A stretch of DNA of 64,000 bases from Bacteroides sp. 214 (GCF_010501015.1 NZ_QVML01000015.1:54384-118383); one strand, 5' to 3'; numbered from the stretch's first letter, positions 1 through 9,843 are shown. The notes: generated by a model not told the origin, from the letters alone. Translations and numbers: made by a program.

Positions 1-783
1 GAGGTAGAAAAAATAGAGTTCAAGGTAACAGGCAAACAAATATTGGAACAAGGCTGGCGCGTGGTCTTCGCAAAAGAGCAAAACGAGGATAAAGATGAAG
101 ACGAAGAGCGTGTGCTTCCTACATTTGTAAAAGGAGAAAGCGGACCACACGTCCCCGACCTGAACGAGAAATGGACACAACCGCCTAAGTTCTATACAGA
201 AGCTACACTACTTCGCGCTATGGAAACAGCAGGAAAGTTGGTAGAGAACGATGAACTACGTGATGCATTGAAAGAAAACGGAATCGGCCGCCCCTCTACC
301 CGTGCGGCAATTATCGAAACACTCTTCAAGAGAAATTACATTCGTAAAGAGCGGAAAAACCTTGTAGCTACACCCACTGGTATAGATCTTATTCAAGTTA
401 TTCACGAAGAACTGCTGAAATCGGCAGAACTTACCGGGCTTTGGGAAAAGAAGTTACGCGAAATTGAACGCAAGACTTACAATGCGCACCTCTTCCTTGA
501 AGAATTGAAGCAAATGGTTACAGAGATTGTAAACAGTGTGCTGTCCGACAATTCAAACCGCCGCATCACAATCGTTTCGCAAGAGAAACAAACCGAGGAA
601 AAGGCTGTTGAGAAGAAAAAGAGCACCAGAACACGCAAACCAGCTACGCCAAAACCCAAAGAAGCCACTCCCACAGAGGGAGCTGTTTGCCCCCTTTGCG
701 GAAAAGGTGTTATCATTAAAGGAAAGAGTGCTTTCGGTTGTTCCGAATGGAAGAACGGATGCGGGTATCGGGTTATATTTTAA
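1..783 (+). CDS. topB: DNA topoisomerase (TopB/TopA type IA), C-terminal part
   Basis: Type IA topoisomerases relax or decatenate DNA through a transient 5'-phosphotyrosine break. Only the last 260 residues are present; the frame is open from base 1, so the start lies outside the window. The segment ENGIGRPSTRAAIIETL is the hallmark of the domain behind the active site in bacterial topoisomerase III/I, followed by YIRKERKNLVATPTG. A lysine/threonine/proline-rich linker leads to a C-terminal four-cysteine zinc ribbon (CPLCGKG ... GCSEWKNGCGY). The short tail with a single zinc ribbon fits topoisomerase III better than TopA, but the catalytic part is missing, so TopB over TopA is a judgement. 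The 3' end overlaps the convergent anmK gene by 11 bases. Confidence 0.85.
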   Translation, partial: EVEKIEFKVTGKQILEQGWRVVFAKEQNEDKDEDEERVLPTFVKGESGPHVPDLNEKWTQPPKFYTEATLLRAMETAGKLVENDELRDALKENGIGRPSTRAAIIETLFKRNYIRKERKNLVATPTGIDLIQVIHEELLKSAELTGLWEKKLREIERKTYNAHLFLEELKQMVTEIVNSVLSDNSNRRITIVSQEKQTEEKAVEKKKSTRTRKPATPKPKEATPTEGAVCPLCGKGVIIKGKSAFGCSEWKNGCGYRVIF

Positions 784-1831
784 ATAACATTCCTCCAATA
801 TTATCCATCGGAGCACCAGTTACCGAAGCGAGGCAACTTGGCTCGTCACAAATATAAAGAGCACCAAGAAAAGCAAAAATCAATGCTTCCTTGTACTCAA
901 TTATCAGTTTATCGGGTATCACAATTTCGCATCGACACAATTGGCGGATGCGTTCTATCAGAAAGACATTGAAGGCACCACCACCTGTCACCAGCAATCT
1001 GCCACCCTGCACTATGCGTGACACCTGATAGGCGGCATGTTCGTAAAAAGTGCGTAGCATATCTTCGAGAGACAAGCCGTAGCGTTCGAGCATTGGATAG
1101 ATAATGGTTTCCACCCATTCGCGTCCTAAAGACTTTGGTCCTGTTTGGTGGTAAAACTCTATTGCATTCAGCTCCTCTAGAAGGGGTGTGCAGATATTTC
1201 CGCGTCGTGCCAACTCCCCATCCCGATCGAATTCCAGTCCTATTTGCCGACAATAATGGTTGATAACATAGTTCACCGGGCTGATATCAAAGGCGATACG
1301 CTTGCCTCCTTGCTCGAAAGAAATATTGGAGAATCCACCAATATTAAGGCAGTAATCATAGTCAGAAAAGAGAAGGCGGTCGCCAATAGGAACAAGCGGC
1401 GCACCTTGTCCACCCAACATGATGTCTAATCGTCGAAAATCCGACACAGTAGGTATCCGGGTTTCGGCAGCAATAGCTGCACCATCACCTATCTGATACA
1501 TAATTTTCTTTTGAGGTTCGTGGAAGATTGTGTGTCCATGCGAAGCGATGATATCCGGTTTTACGTTAAACTCCTTCATAAAATCGTTTACCCGTTCGCC
1601 AAGAAACTTACCATAAGAGCTATGAAAAGTAATAAATTCCAATGCGCTCATTTGCTGAGCACCTTTTCCGAGTTTCTGTTTCAGGTCGTCTTCGTAAGAG
1701 TAAGCCTTAGCATAATCTATTGCGAAATCCCATTTGCTATCACTGTACGTAAATGTGCAACAGCACACATCCAATCCATCGAGCGAAGTGCCCGACATCA
1801 AGCCAATTGCTTGAATGGTTCTTTTTTTCAT
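773..1831 (-). CDS. anmK: Anhydro-N-acetylmuramic acid kinase
   Basis: AnmK phosphorylates 1,6-anhydro-N-acetylmuramic acid to MurNAc-6-phosphate during peptidoglycan recycling in the cytoplasm. The 352-residue protein has the family's N-terminal GLMSGTSLDGLD motif, the SHGHTIFHEP segment, GDGAAIA, NIGGFSNIS and the glycine-rich LVTGGGAFN near residue 285, all parts of the ASKHA-type ATP/sugar site. Length matches the family. The gene is monocistronic as far as visible, and convergent with the topoisomerase gene whose end it overlaps. A TATATTTG -7-like element (minus strand, 1863-1870) lies about 35 bases upstream of the ATG. Confidence 0.93.
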   Translation of the reverse strand: MKKRTIQAIGLMSGTSLDGLDVCCCTFTYSDSKWDFAIDYAKAYSYEDDLKQKLGKGAQQMSALEFITFHSSYGKFLGERVNDFMKEFNVKPDIIASHGHTIFHEPQKKIMYQIGDGAAIAAETRIPTVSDFRRLDIMLGGQGAPLVPIGDRLLFSDYDYCLNIGGFSNISFEQGGKRIAFDISPVNYVINHYCRQIGLEFDRDGELARRGNICTPLLEELNAIEFYHQTGPKSLGREWVETIIYPMLERYGLSLEDMLRTFYEHAAYQVSRIVQGGRLLVTGGGAFNVFLIERIRQLCRCEIVIPDKLIIEYKEALIFAFLGALYICDEPSCLASVTGAPMDNIGGMLFKI

Positions 1832-1935
1832 CGTTCTTTAGAATTAAGTAATTTGCGAAAGACAAATATAACCAATGCAGTTCAAACCGAAAAGAAAAAT
1901 ACAATAAACCCCCGTTTTTTGAGTTAATATAAGTA

Positions 1936-3906
1936 ATGTATAAGAAATTGCTTTATATTATCACCCTGTTATTGCTCCTCACCTCGTGCGGTGTAGGTCG
2001 TTCACTGAAGAAAGCCGACGAGAGTTATGCTCGCGGCGAGTACTTCAATGCAGCAGGGCATTATAAGAAAGCATACAGTCGCCTCAAACCTAAAGAGCGT
2101 AAACAACGAGGCGAAGTAGCCTACAAAATGGGCGAATGTTACCGCCTGATAAATTATACGGTGAAAGCAAAAGGAGCCTATATGAATGCTATACGCTATA
2201 AGTACCAAGATAGCATATCCTACTACTACCTCGCCGAAATGCTTCGTAAGAATGGCGAGTACAAAGCTGCCGAAATTCAATATCAACGTTATTTAGAATT
2301 CAACCCAACGAGTGTTTCTGCTCTCAATGGATTACAATCTTGTGCCTTAGCAGCGCAATGGAAAGCTAATCCCACTCGGCACATAATAAGAAAGAATACA
2401 TTATTTACCTCTCGCCGTAGCGAATACTCGCCCATGTTTGCAGGAACCGACCCCGACGTGCTTTATCTTACCTCTACCCGCAATGAAGCTAAAGGGAGCG
2501 ACCTTAACGGAATAACCGGAGTGAAAAGTGCTGATATATTTCTCTCAAAGCGCGATGAAAAGAAACAGTGGCAGAAACCCAAAGTAATAGAAAGCGACAT
2601 TAATTCTGAGTTTGAAGATGGTGCCTGTTGCTTCTCTCCTGATGGACAAACAATGTATTTTACCCGTTGTCGGCGTACTGCCAATGTGGATGTTTATGCC
2701 GAAATATACTCTTCGCAACGTACCGGCGCCAATTGGGGAGCGCCACAGAAATGCATTATTATCAACGATTCGCTATCTTCGGTAGCACATCCTGCCGTTT
2801 CGCCAGCGGGCGACTACCTATACTTTACATCGGATATGCCCGGTGGTTATGGCGGATTAGATATATGGCGGATTAATTTTACCCGAGATGGTTTGGGATT
2901 CGTCGATAACCTTGGACCAGAGGTAAACAGTGCGGGCGACGAAATGTTTCCCACTTTTTCGGAAGATGGTACGCTATATTTTTCTTCCAATGGACATCCC
3001 GGAATGGGTGGATTAGATATATTCAAGGCCACATTACAACCTAATGGAAAGTGGCACATAGAAAACATGAAACATCCTGTTAACTCGCAAGCCGATGATT
3101 TTGGTATGACCTTTGAACCTGGAACACAGCGCGGTTTTTTCTCGTCCAACCGGGGAGATGCAAGCGGAAAGGACCATATATACAGCTTCGAATTACCCGA
3201 AGTTATTTACACACTTACCGGATGGGTATACGACCGCGAAGGCGATCCGCTTTCTGAATCATTAGTTACGATTGTGGGCGACAATGGCACGTACCTTAAA
3301 GTTAATGTAAAGAATGATGGTTCATTTACCCAACGTGTAGATCCCGATGTGCGTTATGTAATGCTTGCTTCGTGCAAAGGCTATCTTAACAACAAACAAG
3401 AATTGGAAACTGACACGGTGCAGAGTAACAAAGAGTACGAGCTGGAATTTCCATTATCCTCCATTACCCGTCCTGTGTTGATAGAGAATATATTCTATGA
3501 ATTTGACCGTGCCGACCTTACCGACGAGTCTGCCCAGTCGCTCGACGAACTCATCCAACTTCTTACCGACAATCCTTACGTAACCATTGAGCTTGGCGCC
3601 CACTGCGATTACTTTGGCAATGATGCCTATAATCTGCGTCTTTCGCAGCGACGCGCCGAATCGGTGGTTCGCTACTTAGTAGCCGGTGGTATCTCTGCCG
3701 ACCGTCTTACTCCCAAAGGCTATGGAGAAGAACAGCCTAAGACAGCCACTCGTTTCACACTTAAAAGCGCTCCTTTTCTAAAAGAGGGTGATGTCCTGAC
3801 AGAAGAATTTATAAAAAATCTCCCGCCCGAAGAGCAGGAGATCTGTAATGCTATTAATCGCCGCACAGAGTTCAAGGTTTTGCGAACTACGTACGGATTA
3901 AAATAA
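1936..3906 (+). CDS. porE: PorE-like type IX secretion / OmpA-family lipoprotein
   Basis: A 656-residue predicted lipoprotein (MYKKLLYIITLLLLLTSCG lipobox). Four parts can be seen: TPR-like helices (about 25-150), a WD40/PD40-type beta-propeller with repeated SPDG/SPAGDYLYFTSD/FPTFSEDGTLYFSS motifs (about 160-420), a carboxypeptidase-regulatory-like fold starting YTLTGWVYDREGDPL (about 425-510), and an OmpA C-terminal peptidoglycan-binding domain (IFYEFDRADL, AHCDYFGND, NLRLSQRRAESV). This order is that of PorE of the type IX secretion system, which links the PorKLMN ring to peptidoglycan; the insert before the terminal NRRTEF also fits. The name rests on architecture, since other OmpA/TPR lipoproteins are similar. 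porQ, another type IX component, lies 34 kb downstream. Confidence 0.78.
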   Translation: MYKKLLYIITLLLLLTSCGVGRSLKKADESYARGEYFNAAGHYKKAYSRLKPKERKQRGEVAYKMGECYRLINYTVKAKGAYMNAIRYKYQDSISYYYLAEMLRKNGEYKAAEIQYQRYLEFNPTSVSALNGLQSCALAAQWKANPTRHIIRKNTLFTSRRSEYSPMFAGTDPDVLYLTSTRNEAKGSDLNGITGVKSADIFLSKRDEKKQWQKPKVIESDINSEFEDGACCFSPDGQTMYFTRCRRTANVDVYAEIYSSQRTGANWGAPQKCIIINDSLSSVAHPAVSPAGDYLYFTSDMPGGYGGLDIWRINFTRDGLGFVDNLGPEVNSAGDEMFPTFSEDGTLYFSSNGHPGMGGLDIFKATLQPNGKWHIENMKHPVNSQADDFGMTFEPGTQRGFFSSNRGDASGKDHIYSFELPEVIYTLTGWVYDREGDPLSESLVTIVGDNGTYLKVNVKNDGSFTQRVDPDVRYVMLASCKGYLNNKQELETDTVQSNKEYELEFPLSSITRPVLIENIFYEFDRADLTDESAQSLDELIQLLTDNPYVTIELGAHCDYFGNDAYNLRLSQRRAESVVRYLVAGGISADRLTPKGYGEEQPKTATRFTLKSAPFLKEGDVLTEEFIKNLPPEEQEICNAINRRTEFKVLRTTYGLK

Positions 3907-3910
3907 AAAA

Positions 3911-5284
3911 TTACATTTTTGCGTATGCCTTATGGAATTCCGTTACCGCTACAATTCCTTTGCGGAATATATCCAAACTAAAATTCTCGTTCGGTGAATG
4001 AATCGCATCCGATTCCAACCCAAAGCCCATTAGTACCGTCTTCATACCCAATACCTGTTCAAAGGTAGAGATAATTGGAATACTACCGCCTCTTCTTACC
4101 GCAAGAGGTTTCTTTCCAAAGGCAACCTCAAAACCTATTTCGGCAGCTCTATAAGCAGGAAGTGTAATTGGGCATACATATCCCTGTCCGCCATGACATG
4201 GCGTAATGGCAATCTTTACTGAGTCGGGAGTAATGCTCTCAATATAATTTGCTACCATATCTAATATTTTATGATAGTCTTGATGCGGTACTAAGCGACA
4301 AGATATTTTAGCAAAAGCTTTGGACGGAAGCACTGTCTTAGAACCTTCGCCTGTATAGCCTCCCCATATACCACAAACATCAAAAGCAGGACGACAACTA
4401 TTGCGCTCGAGGGTAGAATATCCTTTCTCACCCGCCAACTCTCTTACATCTATAGCCTCTTTATACTTTTCTTCGTTGAAAGGAATATTTCTTATCATTT
4501 CGCGTTCGGCAGCAGAGACTTCCTCCACATCATCATAGAATCCCGGAACGGTAATACGTCCATTCTCGTCTACCATTTTACTAATAATATCACAGAGCAC
4601 ATTTATAGGATTGGCAACTGCACCACCAAAATGGCCGGAGTGCAGATCGCGATTCGGCCCCGTTACTTCGAGCTGCCAGTAACCCAGTCCGCGCAATCCA
4701 GTGGTAAGCGATGGCAGGTCAGCCCCTAGCATACTGGTATCACTTACCAAAATAATATCACCTTTAAGTAACTCCTTGTGTTGTTCGCAGAAAGCCTCCA
4801 GACTTGGCGATCCAATCTCTTCTTCACCCTCGAAAATAAACTTCACGTTATTTTCCAATAGGTTGTTCTTTACCAAATACTCAAATGCCTTTACTTGGAT
4901 AAAAGCTTGTCCTTTATCATCATCGGCGCCACGTGCCCAAATGTGTCCGTCTCGAATAACTGGTTCAAATGGTTCACTCTTCCAGAGTTCAAGTGGTTCG
5001 GCAGGCATCACATCATAATGGGAATATATCAGAACGGTTTTTGCTTTCGGGTTTATCATCTTTTCACCATACACGATGGGGTTACCAGCCGATGGCATTA
5101 CAACCGCTTTATCCGCACCGGCTTTCAACAACAACTCCGTCCAGCGCTCAGCACATTTCATCATATCTGCTTTATGCTCGGGTTTCGCACTAATACTTGG
5201 AATACGAATTAAGCTGAATAAATCTTCCATCATTGCCGTTTCATTCTCGGCAATATACATTTGAATTGTTTCGGGACTTTTCAT
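3911..5284 (-). CDS. M20-family dipeptidase/peptidase
   Basis: A 457-residue metallopeptidase of family M20 (CNDP/DapE-like dipeptidases). It hydrolyses dipeptides or N-terminal residues with two zinc ions. Metal ligands are readable: YSHYDVMPAEP (His, catalytic Asp), GADDDKGQ (bridging Asp), FEGEEEIGS (catalytic Glu and ligand Glu), VSDTSM (Asp) and DAIHSPNENF (final His). A dimerisation lid is inserted between about residues 200 and 330. No signal peptide is visible, so it should be cytoplasmic. The gene is tail-to-tail with porE (4 bases between stops) and 32 bases downstream of aroC on the same strand, so it may share the aroC transcript. The natural substrate is unknown. Confidence 0.88.
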   Translation of the reverse strand: MKSPETIQMYIAENETAMMEDLFSLIRIPSISAKPEHKADMMKCAERWTELLLKAGADKAVVMPSAGNPIVYGEKMINPKAKTVLIYSHYDVMPAEPLELWKSEPFEPVIRDGHIWARGADDDKGQAFIQVKAFEYLVKNNLLENNVKFIFEGEEEIGSPSLEAFCEQHKELLKGDIILVSDTSMLGADLPSLTTGLRGLGYWQLEVTGPNRDLHSGHFGGAVANPINVLCDIISKMVDENGRITVPGFYDDVEEVSAAEREMIRNIPFNEEKYKEAIDVRELAGEKGYSTLERNSCRPAFDVCGIWGGYTGEGSKTVLPSKAFAKISCRLVPHQDYHKILDMVANYIESITPDSVKIAITPCHGGQGYVCPITLPAYRAAEIGFEVAFGKKPLAVRRGGSIPIISTFEQVLGMKTVLMGFGLESDAIHSPNENFSLDIFRKGIVAVTEFHKAYAKM

Positions 5285-5316
5285 TAAGGTATTATAATTA
5301 ATTAATAAAAATGGAA

Positions 5317-6393
5317 TTAAAGCTGAGTTGTTCTATCCAACAAATAATAATCGAGTATGGTCATGGCAGCCATGGCTTCTACAATAGGCACAGCTCTTGG
5401 CAGTACACATGCGTCATGCCGACCACGTGCTTTCAATGTTGTATCTTCACCGTTAATATTTACGGTGTGTTGCTCCATTAGTATCGTTGGTACCGGTTTG
5501 AATGCCACACGAAAATAAATATCTTGTCCGTTGCTGATTCCTCCTTGAATACCACCCGAATGATTGGTATTTGTTTCTATAATACCATTTCTATTATAGA
5601 AAATATCATTCTGTTCGGAGCCTTTCATCTTCAATCCTTTGAATCCTTCACCATATTCAAACGCTTTTGCCGCATTGATACTTAACATAGCGTTACTAAG
5701 TGCAGCGTGTAGTTTCCCAAATATGGGTTGACCCAGTCCAATGGGGCATTTTTCTATTACGCAAGTAATTACACCACCAATAGTATCGCCCTCTTCTTTA
5801 ACTTGGGCAATATAGGTTTCCATTTCCTTAGCTTTTACAGGGTCCGGACAACGTACCATATTCTTCTCTACATCTCTCAGGTCATATTCTGTATAGTTCT
5901 CCTCTAACTTAATATGACCCACCTGCGAAGTGTAGGCAGTAATAGTTATACCCAATTGATTCAATGCAATCTTGGCAAGTGCGCCACCTACTACACGAGC
6001 TATGGTTTCGCGTGCCGAAGAACGACCACCTCCACGGTAGTCGCGTACACCATATTTAATACTATAGGTATAATCCGCATGAGAGGGACGATACACACTC
6101 TTCATCTCCGCATAGTCTTTGGAGTGTTGATTCTTGTTCCACACAATAAAACCAATAGGTGCACCTGTTGATTTGCCGTCAAAAACACCCGAAAGTATTT
6201 CCACCTTATCGGCTTCATCACGATCTGTTGTGATAGCCGACTGTCCGGGACGCCTTCTGTTGAGTTCTTTTTGGATAAAATCCAAATCGATACGCACGCC
6301 AGATGGGTAGCCGTCAATTACTCCACCGATTCCCTTTCCGTGAGATTCGCCAAAGCTTGTTAATCTAAATAAATTACCAAAGGAGTTAAACAT
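5317..6393 (-). CDS. aroC: Chorismate synthase
   Basis: Converts 5-enolpyruvylshikimate-3-phosphate to chorismate, the last step of the shikimate pathway, using reduced FMN. The 358-residue protein starts [19 protein letters not shown], the classic chorismate synthase signature, and contains the [31 protein letters not shown] and [18 protein letters not shown] signatures, covering FMN and substrate contacts. No other aromatic-pathway gene is adjacent. The 228-base region upstream carries a minus-strand TATCTTTG -7-like box (6479-6486) and two palindromes in the presumed 5' leader, listed separately. Confidence 0.97.
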   Translation of the reverse strand: MFNSFGNLFRLTSFGESHGKGIGGVIDGYPSGVRIDLDFIQKELNRRRPGQSAITTDRDEADKVEILSGVFDGKSTGAPIGFIVWNKNQHSKDYAEMKSVYRPSHADYTYSIKYGVRDYRGGGRSSARETIARVVGGALAKIALNQLGITITAYTSQVGHIKLEENYTEYDLRDVEKNMVRCPDPVKAKEMETYIAQVKEEGDTIGGVITCVIEKCPIGLGQPIFGKLHAALSNAMLSINAAKAFEYGEGFKGLKMKGSEQNDIFYNRNGIIETNTNHSGGIQGGISNGQDIYFRVAFKPVPTILMEQHTVNINGEDTTLKARGRHDACVLPRAVPIVEAMAAMTILDYYLLDRTTQL

Positions 6394-6416
6394 AGGTTTT
6401 TCGTTTTTTTAATCTA

Positions 6417-6486
6417 GCCTAAAGTTTAGGCGTTCAGGCTTGATGTTGTTATTGCACATAGTTTAAAACTGACTATGACAAAGATA
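6417..6486 (-). promoter_or_regulatory. aroC promoter -7 box and palindromic leader
   Basis: On the minus strand TATCTTTG (6479-6486) resembles the Bacteroidota -7 box. Between it and the aroC start lie an inverted CATAGT/ACTATG pair and the perfect 15-base palindrome GCCTAAAGTTTAGGC (6417-6431), which ends 24 bases upstream of the ATG. A repressor site or an mRNA hairpin are both possible. I saw no aromatic-rich leader peptide. Confidence 0.35.
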
Positions 6487-6590
6487 TATTTTTTTATTGA
6501 AATATGTGCTAAAGTTTTAATAATTCAGTAGCCAATATGGCTGAAAATATTTCAATTTTGTTACTTTTCGCTCTTTATCAGACTTTTTGT

Positions 6591-6598
6591 TACCTTTG
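6591..6598 (+). promoter_or_regulatory. -7 box of the rlmN promoter
   Basis: TACCTTTG matches the Bacteroidota consensus TAnnTTTG and lies 23 bases before the rlmN ATG. I found no good TTTG at the expected 19-21 base distance, so only the -7 part is supported. Confidence 0.5.
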
Positions 6599-6621
6599 TA
6601 CTGCTTTATAACACAAAAGAT

Positions 6622-7656
6622 ATGTCCAAATCATCATTGTTAGGTTTGAATCTGGTCGAATTGCAAAGCATCACCAAGAGTCTGGGTATGCCCGCTTTTA
6701 CTGCCAAACAAATAGCTTCATGGCTGTATGATAAGCATGTTGTTTCTATTGATGAAATGACTAATCTCTCCTTGAAATTCCGGGAACTACTCAAAGAACA
6801 TTATATAATAGGTGGTTCGGCACCCGTTGAGGCAATGCGCTCAGTGGACGGAACCATTAAATACCTATACCAAACCTGTGACGGACATTTTGTAGAGAGC
6901 GTATACATCCCTGATGAAGATCGTGCCACACTTTGTATCTCCTCTCAGGTAGGCTGCAAAATGAACTGCAAATTTTGCATGACAGGTAAACAAGGATTCT
7001 CTGCCAATCTTAGCGCAAGCGAGATACTCAACCAAATATGGTCGTTGCCCGAACGGGAAAAGCTAACCAACATAGTACTTATGGGTATGGGCGAACCTCT
7101 CGATAACTTAGATGAGGTTTTAAAAGTTCTTGATGTATTGACCTCTGCTTATGGTTATGGTTGGAGCCCCAAACGCATCACCCTTTCCACTATTGGACTA
7201 AAAAAAGGATTACAACGCTTCATCGAAGAAAGCGACTGCCACTTGGCTATCAGCCTACATTCGCCGATAGCATCGCAGCGAGCCGAACTTATGCCTGCCG
7301 AAAAAGCATATCCCGCCAAAGAGATGATTGATTTGCTTCGAGGATACGATTGGAGTAAGCAACGCCGTCTCTCTTTTGAATATATTGTATTTAAGGGGGT
7401 GAACGACTCTATGGTCTACGCCAAAGAATTGGTAAAGCTACTACGCGGACTCGATTGCCGTGTGAACTTAATTCGCTTCCATGCTATTCCTAACGTAGAA
7501 CTAAATGGGGCCGACATGGAAACTATGACGGCTTTTCGCGACTACCTCACCACACACGGATTATTTACAACGATTCGCTCTTCGCGTGGAGAAGACATTT
7601 ACGCAGCTTGTGGCATGTTGTCTACAGCCGAAAAGGAGAAAAAGAAGGAAGATTAA
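6622..7656 (+). CDS. rlmN: 23S rRNA (adenine-2503-C2)-methyltransferase / tRNA A37 methyltransferase RlmN
   Basis: Radical-SAM enzyme that methylates C2 of A2503 in 23S rRNA and often A37 of some tRNAs. The 344-residue protein has the CxxxCxxC cluster motif (CKMNCKFC, Cys112/116/119), the SAM-binding GMGEPLDN and STIGL segments, and the methyl-carrying cysteine near the end in YAACGM (about Cys330), which separates it from ordinary radical-SAM proteins. The N-terminal accessory domain (SWLYDKHVVSIDEMTNLS) is typical. The ATG lies 23 bases after a good -7 box. A DUF4837 lipoprotein gene and pdxA follow on the same strand. Confidence 0.96.
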   Translation: MSKSSLLGLNLVELQSITKSLGMPAFTAKQIASWLYDKHVVSIDEMTNLSLKFRELLKEHYIIGGSAPVEAMRSVDGTIKYLYQTCDGHFVESVYIPDEDRATLCISSQVGCKMNCKFCMTGKQGFSANLSASEILNQIWSLPEREKLTNIVLMGMGEPLDNLDEVLKVLDVLTSAYGYGWSPKRITLSTIGLKKGLQRFIEESDCHLAISLHSPIASQRAELMPAEKAYPAKEMIDLLRGYDWSKQRRLSFEYIVFKGVNDSMVYAKELVKLLRGLDCRVNLIRFHAIPNVELNGADMETMTAFRDYLTTHGLFTTIRSSRGEDIYAACGMLSTAEKEKKKED

Positions 7657-7731
7657 CATTTTTTATTAACAAGCACAAAAAGCTTATACGACTAATCCGT
7701 AGTTTTGTGCTAAAACAAAATGCTATATGTT

Positions 7732-8742
7732 ATGAAAAAGAACTTGATTTATTTTATGTTGTTTGCTTTTGTGCTGACGCTTTCTTCTTGTGGAGGTCAG
7801 AAAAAAGGTGTATTCTCGCCTACTTCATCGGGCAACCCGTACGAACTGATTGTTATTATTAATAATGACATGTGGGAACGTCCTGCAGGACGAGCTATAT
7901 ATAACGTACTCGATAGTGACGTACCAGGACTACCACAATCCGAGAGAAGCTTCCGTATCATGCAAGCCTCACCCAATATATTTGATGGCACATTGAAAAT
8001 CATTCGTAACATCATCATAGTTGATGTACAGAAAGATGCTTATACCAAAGGAAGTTTTAAAACAGCCTATAACACATACGCTGCACCACAAGCTATTTTA
8101 ACCATACAAGCTCCCGACGAAAAAGTACTTGCAGAGTTTGTAGAAGAGAATAAACAAGTAGTCATTGATTACTTCACCCGCGCCGAAATGAACAGACAAA
8201 TAGCATTACTCGAAGCACAACACAATGACTACATCTCCACCAAAGTAGCCAGTATGTTCGACTGTGACATTTGGTTGCCGGGTAATTTGAAAAGCACCAA
8301 ACTTGGTGAAGATTTCCTCTGGGCATCATCCAACAGTGGTGCAACAGACCTCAGCTTTGCCATATACTCGTACCCATACACTGACAAAGAGACTTTTACG
8401 AAAGAGTATTTTGTAGCAAAACGCGATTCGTTTATGCAAGCCAACATACCCGGAGCACAAGAAGGAATGTATGTAACGACCGATGCAAAAACCGTACAAA
8501 CACGCGCTATCACCTTGCAAGATCAATACACCTTTGAAGCAAGAGGTTTATGGAGAATGAAAGGTGACTTTATGGGAGGACCATTTGTTTCTATTTCACG
8601 CGTAGACGAGATAAACAATCGGGTCATCACAGCGGAAATTTTCGTATACTCGCCCGACAAACAAAAAAAGAATATCGTGCGTAGTCTTGAAGCATCACTC
8701 TATACATTGAAATTGCCTAAAGACAGACAACCGAATAATTAA
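7732..8742 (+). CDS. DUF4837 family lipoprotein
   Basis: A 336-residue predicted lipoprotein. I start it at the ATG giving MKKNLIYFMLFAFVLTLSSCGG, a signal peptide with a lipobox Cys, rather than at an in-frame ATG 12 bases upstream. The rest is soluble alpha/beta (SSGNPYELIVIINNDMWERPAGRAI, NIIIVDVQKDAY, GGPFVSISRVDE) and resembles DUF4837, a Bacteroidota family of unknown function. It stands 6 bases upstream of pdxA, so the two are probably co-transcribed. I can infer no activity beyond location at the cell envelope. Confidence 0.75.
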   Translation: MKKNLIYFMLFAFVLTLSSCGGQKKGVFSPTSSGNPYELIVIINNDMWERPAGRAIYNVLDSDVPGLPQSERSFRIMQASPNIFDGTLKIIRNIIIVDVQKDAYTKGSFKTAYNTYAAPQAILTIQAPDEKVLAEFVEENKQVVIDYFTRAEMNRQIALLEAQHNDYISTKVASMFDCDIWLPGNLKSTKLGEDFLWASSNSGATDLSFAIYSYPYTDKETFTKEYFVAKRDSFMQANIPGAQEGMYVTTDAKTVQTRAITLQDQYTFEARGLWRMKGDFMGGPFVSISRVDEINNRVITAEIFVYSPDKQKKNIVRSLEASLYTLKLPKDRQPNN

Positions 8743-8748
8743 ATAAAC

Positions 8749-9843
8749 ATGGAAAATAAAGTAAGAATTGGTATTACACACGGAGATGTTAATGGAGTTG
8801 GTTATGAGGTCATCCTAAAAACCTTTGCAGAACCAACCATGCTCGATATGTGTACACCTATTATATATGGTTCGCCCAAAGTTGCGGCATATCATCGTAA
8901 AGCATTTGATTTGCCTACCAACTTCAGTATTATTAATAAAGCAGAAGAAGCGCACCCCAATAAGTTGAGCATCATCAACTGTACCGACGATGAGGTAAAA
9001 GTAGAATTCTCCAAAGCAGACAAAGAAGCAGGTAAAGCGGCACTTGATGCATTGGAGCGTGCTTTAGACGATTACAAAGCCGGATTGATTGATGTGTTGG
9101 TAACAGCGCCAATCAATAAAGCCACTATTCAGTCGGATACATTCTCCTTTCCCGGACATACCGAATACATTGAAGAACGTGTAGGCGAAGGAAACAAAGC
9201 ACTGATGATTTTGATGAAGAATGATTTCCGCATTGCGTTGGTTACAGGTCATATCCCTATCAAAGATGTAGCGTCGGGTATTACCAAAGAAGCCATTCAG
9301 ACGAAGTTAAAAATATTCAGTGACTCTCTAAAACACGACTTCGGCATTAGCAAACCACGTATAGCTGTTCTTGCCCTCAATCCGCACGCCGGAGATGAAG
9401 GTTTAATAGGTACCGAAGAACAAGAGATTATCATTCCCGCCTTGAAAGAGATGTCTAACAAAGGTATTCTTTGTTACGGTCCCTACCCTGCCGATGGCTT
9501 TATGGGTTCAGGACATTTTGCCAGTTTCGATGGTATCTTAGCAATGTATCACGATCAAGGCTTAGCTCCTTTTAAGATTTTTGCGATGGAAGATGGCGTG
9601 AACTATACTGCCGGCCTGCCCATTGTGCGTACCTCACCGGCACATGGAACTGCTTACGACATAGCAGGAAAGGGAACCGCTTCGGAAGATTCTTTCCGTC
9701 AGGCTATCTATACCGGAATCGATATATTCAGAAACCGTACGCGCGACAAAGCCGCTCGCATCAATCCACTGAGAAAACAGTACTTCGAAAGACGTGATGA
9801 TAGCGACAAACTAAAGCTTGATACCGTTGAGGATGATGTTTAG
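8749..9843 (+). CDS. pdxA: 4-hydroxythreonine-4-phosphate dehydrogenase
   Basis: PdxA oxidises 4-phosphohydroxy-L-threonine with NAD(P)+ in pyridoxal-phosphate synthesis. The 364-residue protein starts with ITHGDVNGVGYEVILKTF and carries the metal-ligand regions PGHTEYIEE, LNPHAGDEGLIG and YHDQGLAPFKIFA, plus the substrate/NAD segment GLPIVRTSPAHGTAYDIAGKG. It is slightly longer than enteric PdxA (329) because of an internal extension and a basic tail. It follows the DUF4837 lipoprotein gene closely and is followed by a strong terminator, so it ends its operon. Confidence 0.95.
   Translation: MENKVRIGITHGDVNGVGYEVILKTFAEPTMLDMCTPIIYGSPKVAAYHRKAFDLPTNFSIINKAEEAHPNKLSIINCTDDEVKVEFSKADKEAGKAALDALERALDDYKAGLIDVLVTAPINKATIQSDTFSFPGHTEYIEERVGEGNKALMILMKNDFRIALVTGHIPIKDVASGITKEAIQTKLKIFSDSLKHDFGISKPRIAVLALNPHAGDEGLIGTEEQEIIIPALKEMSNKGILCYGPYPADGFMGSGHFASFDGILAMYHDQGLAPFKIFAMEDGVNYTAGLPIVRTSPAHGTAYDIAGKGTASEDSFRQAIYTGIDIFRNRTRDKAARINPLRKQYFERRDDSDKLKLDTVEDDV

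Noticed and set aside
6430..6470. Aromatic attenuator peptide upstream of aroC
   Set aside because: A 16-codon frame exists on the minus strand, but it has a single Phe and no Trp or Tyr, and no terminator/antiterminator pair.
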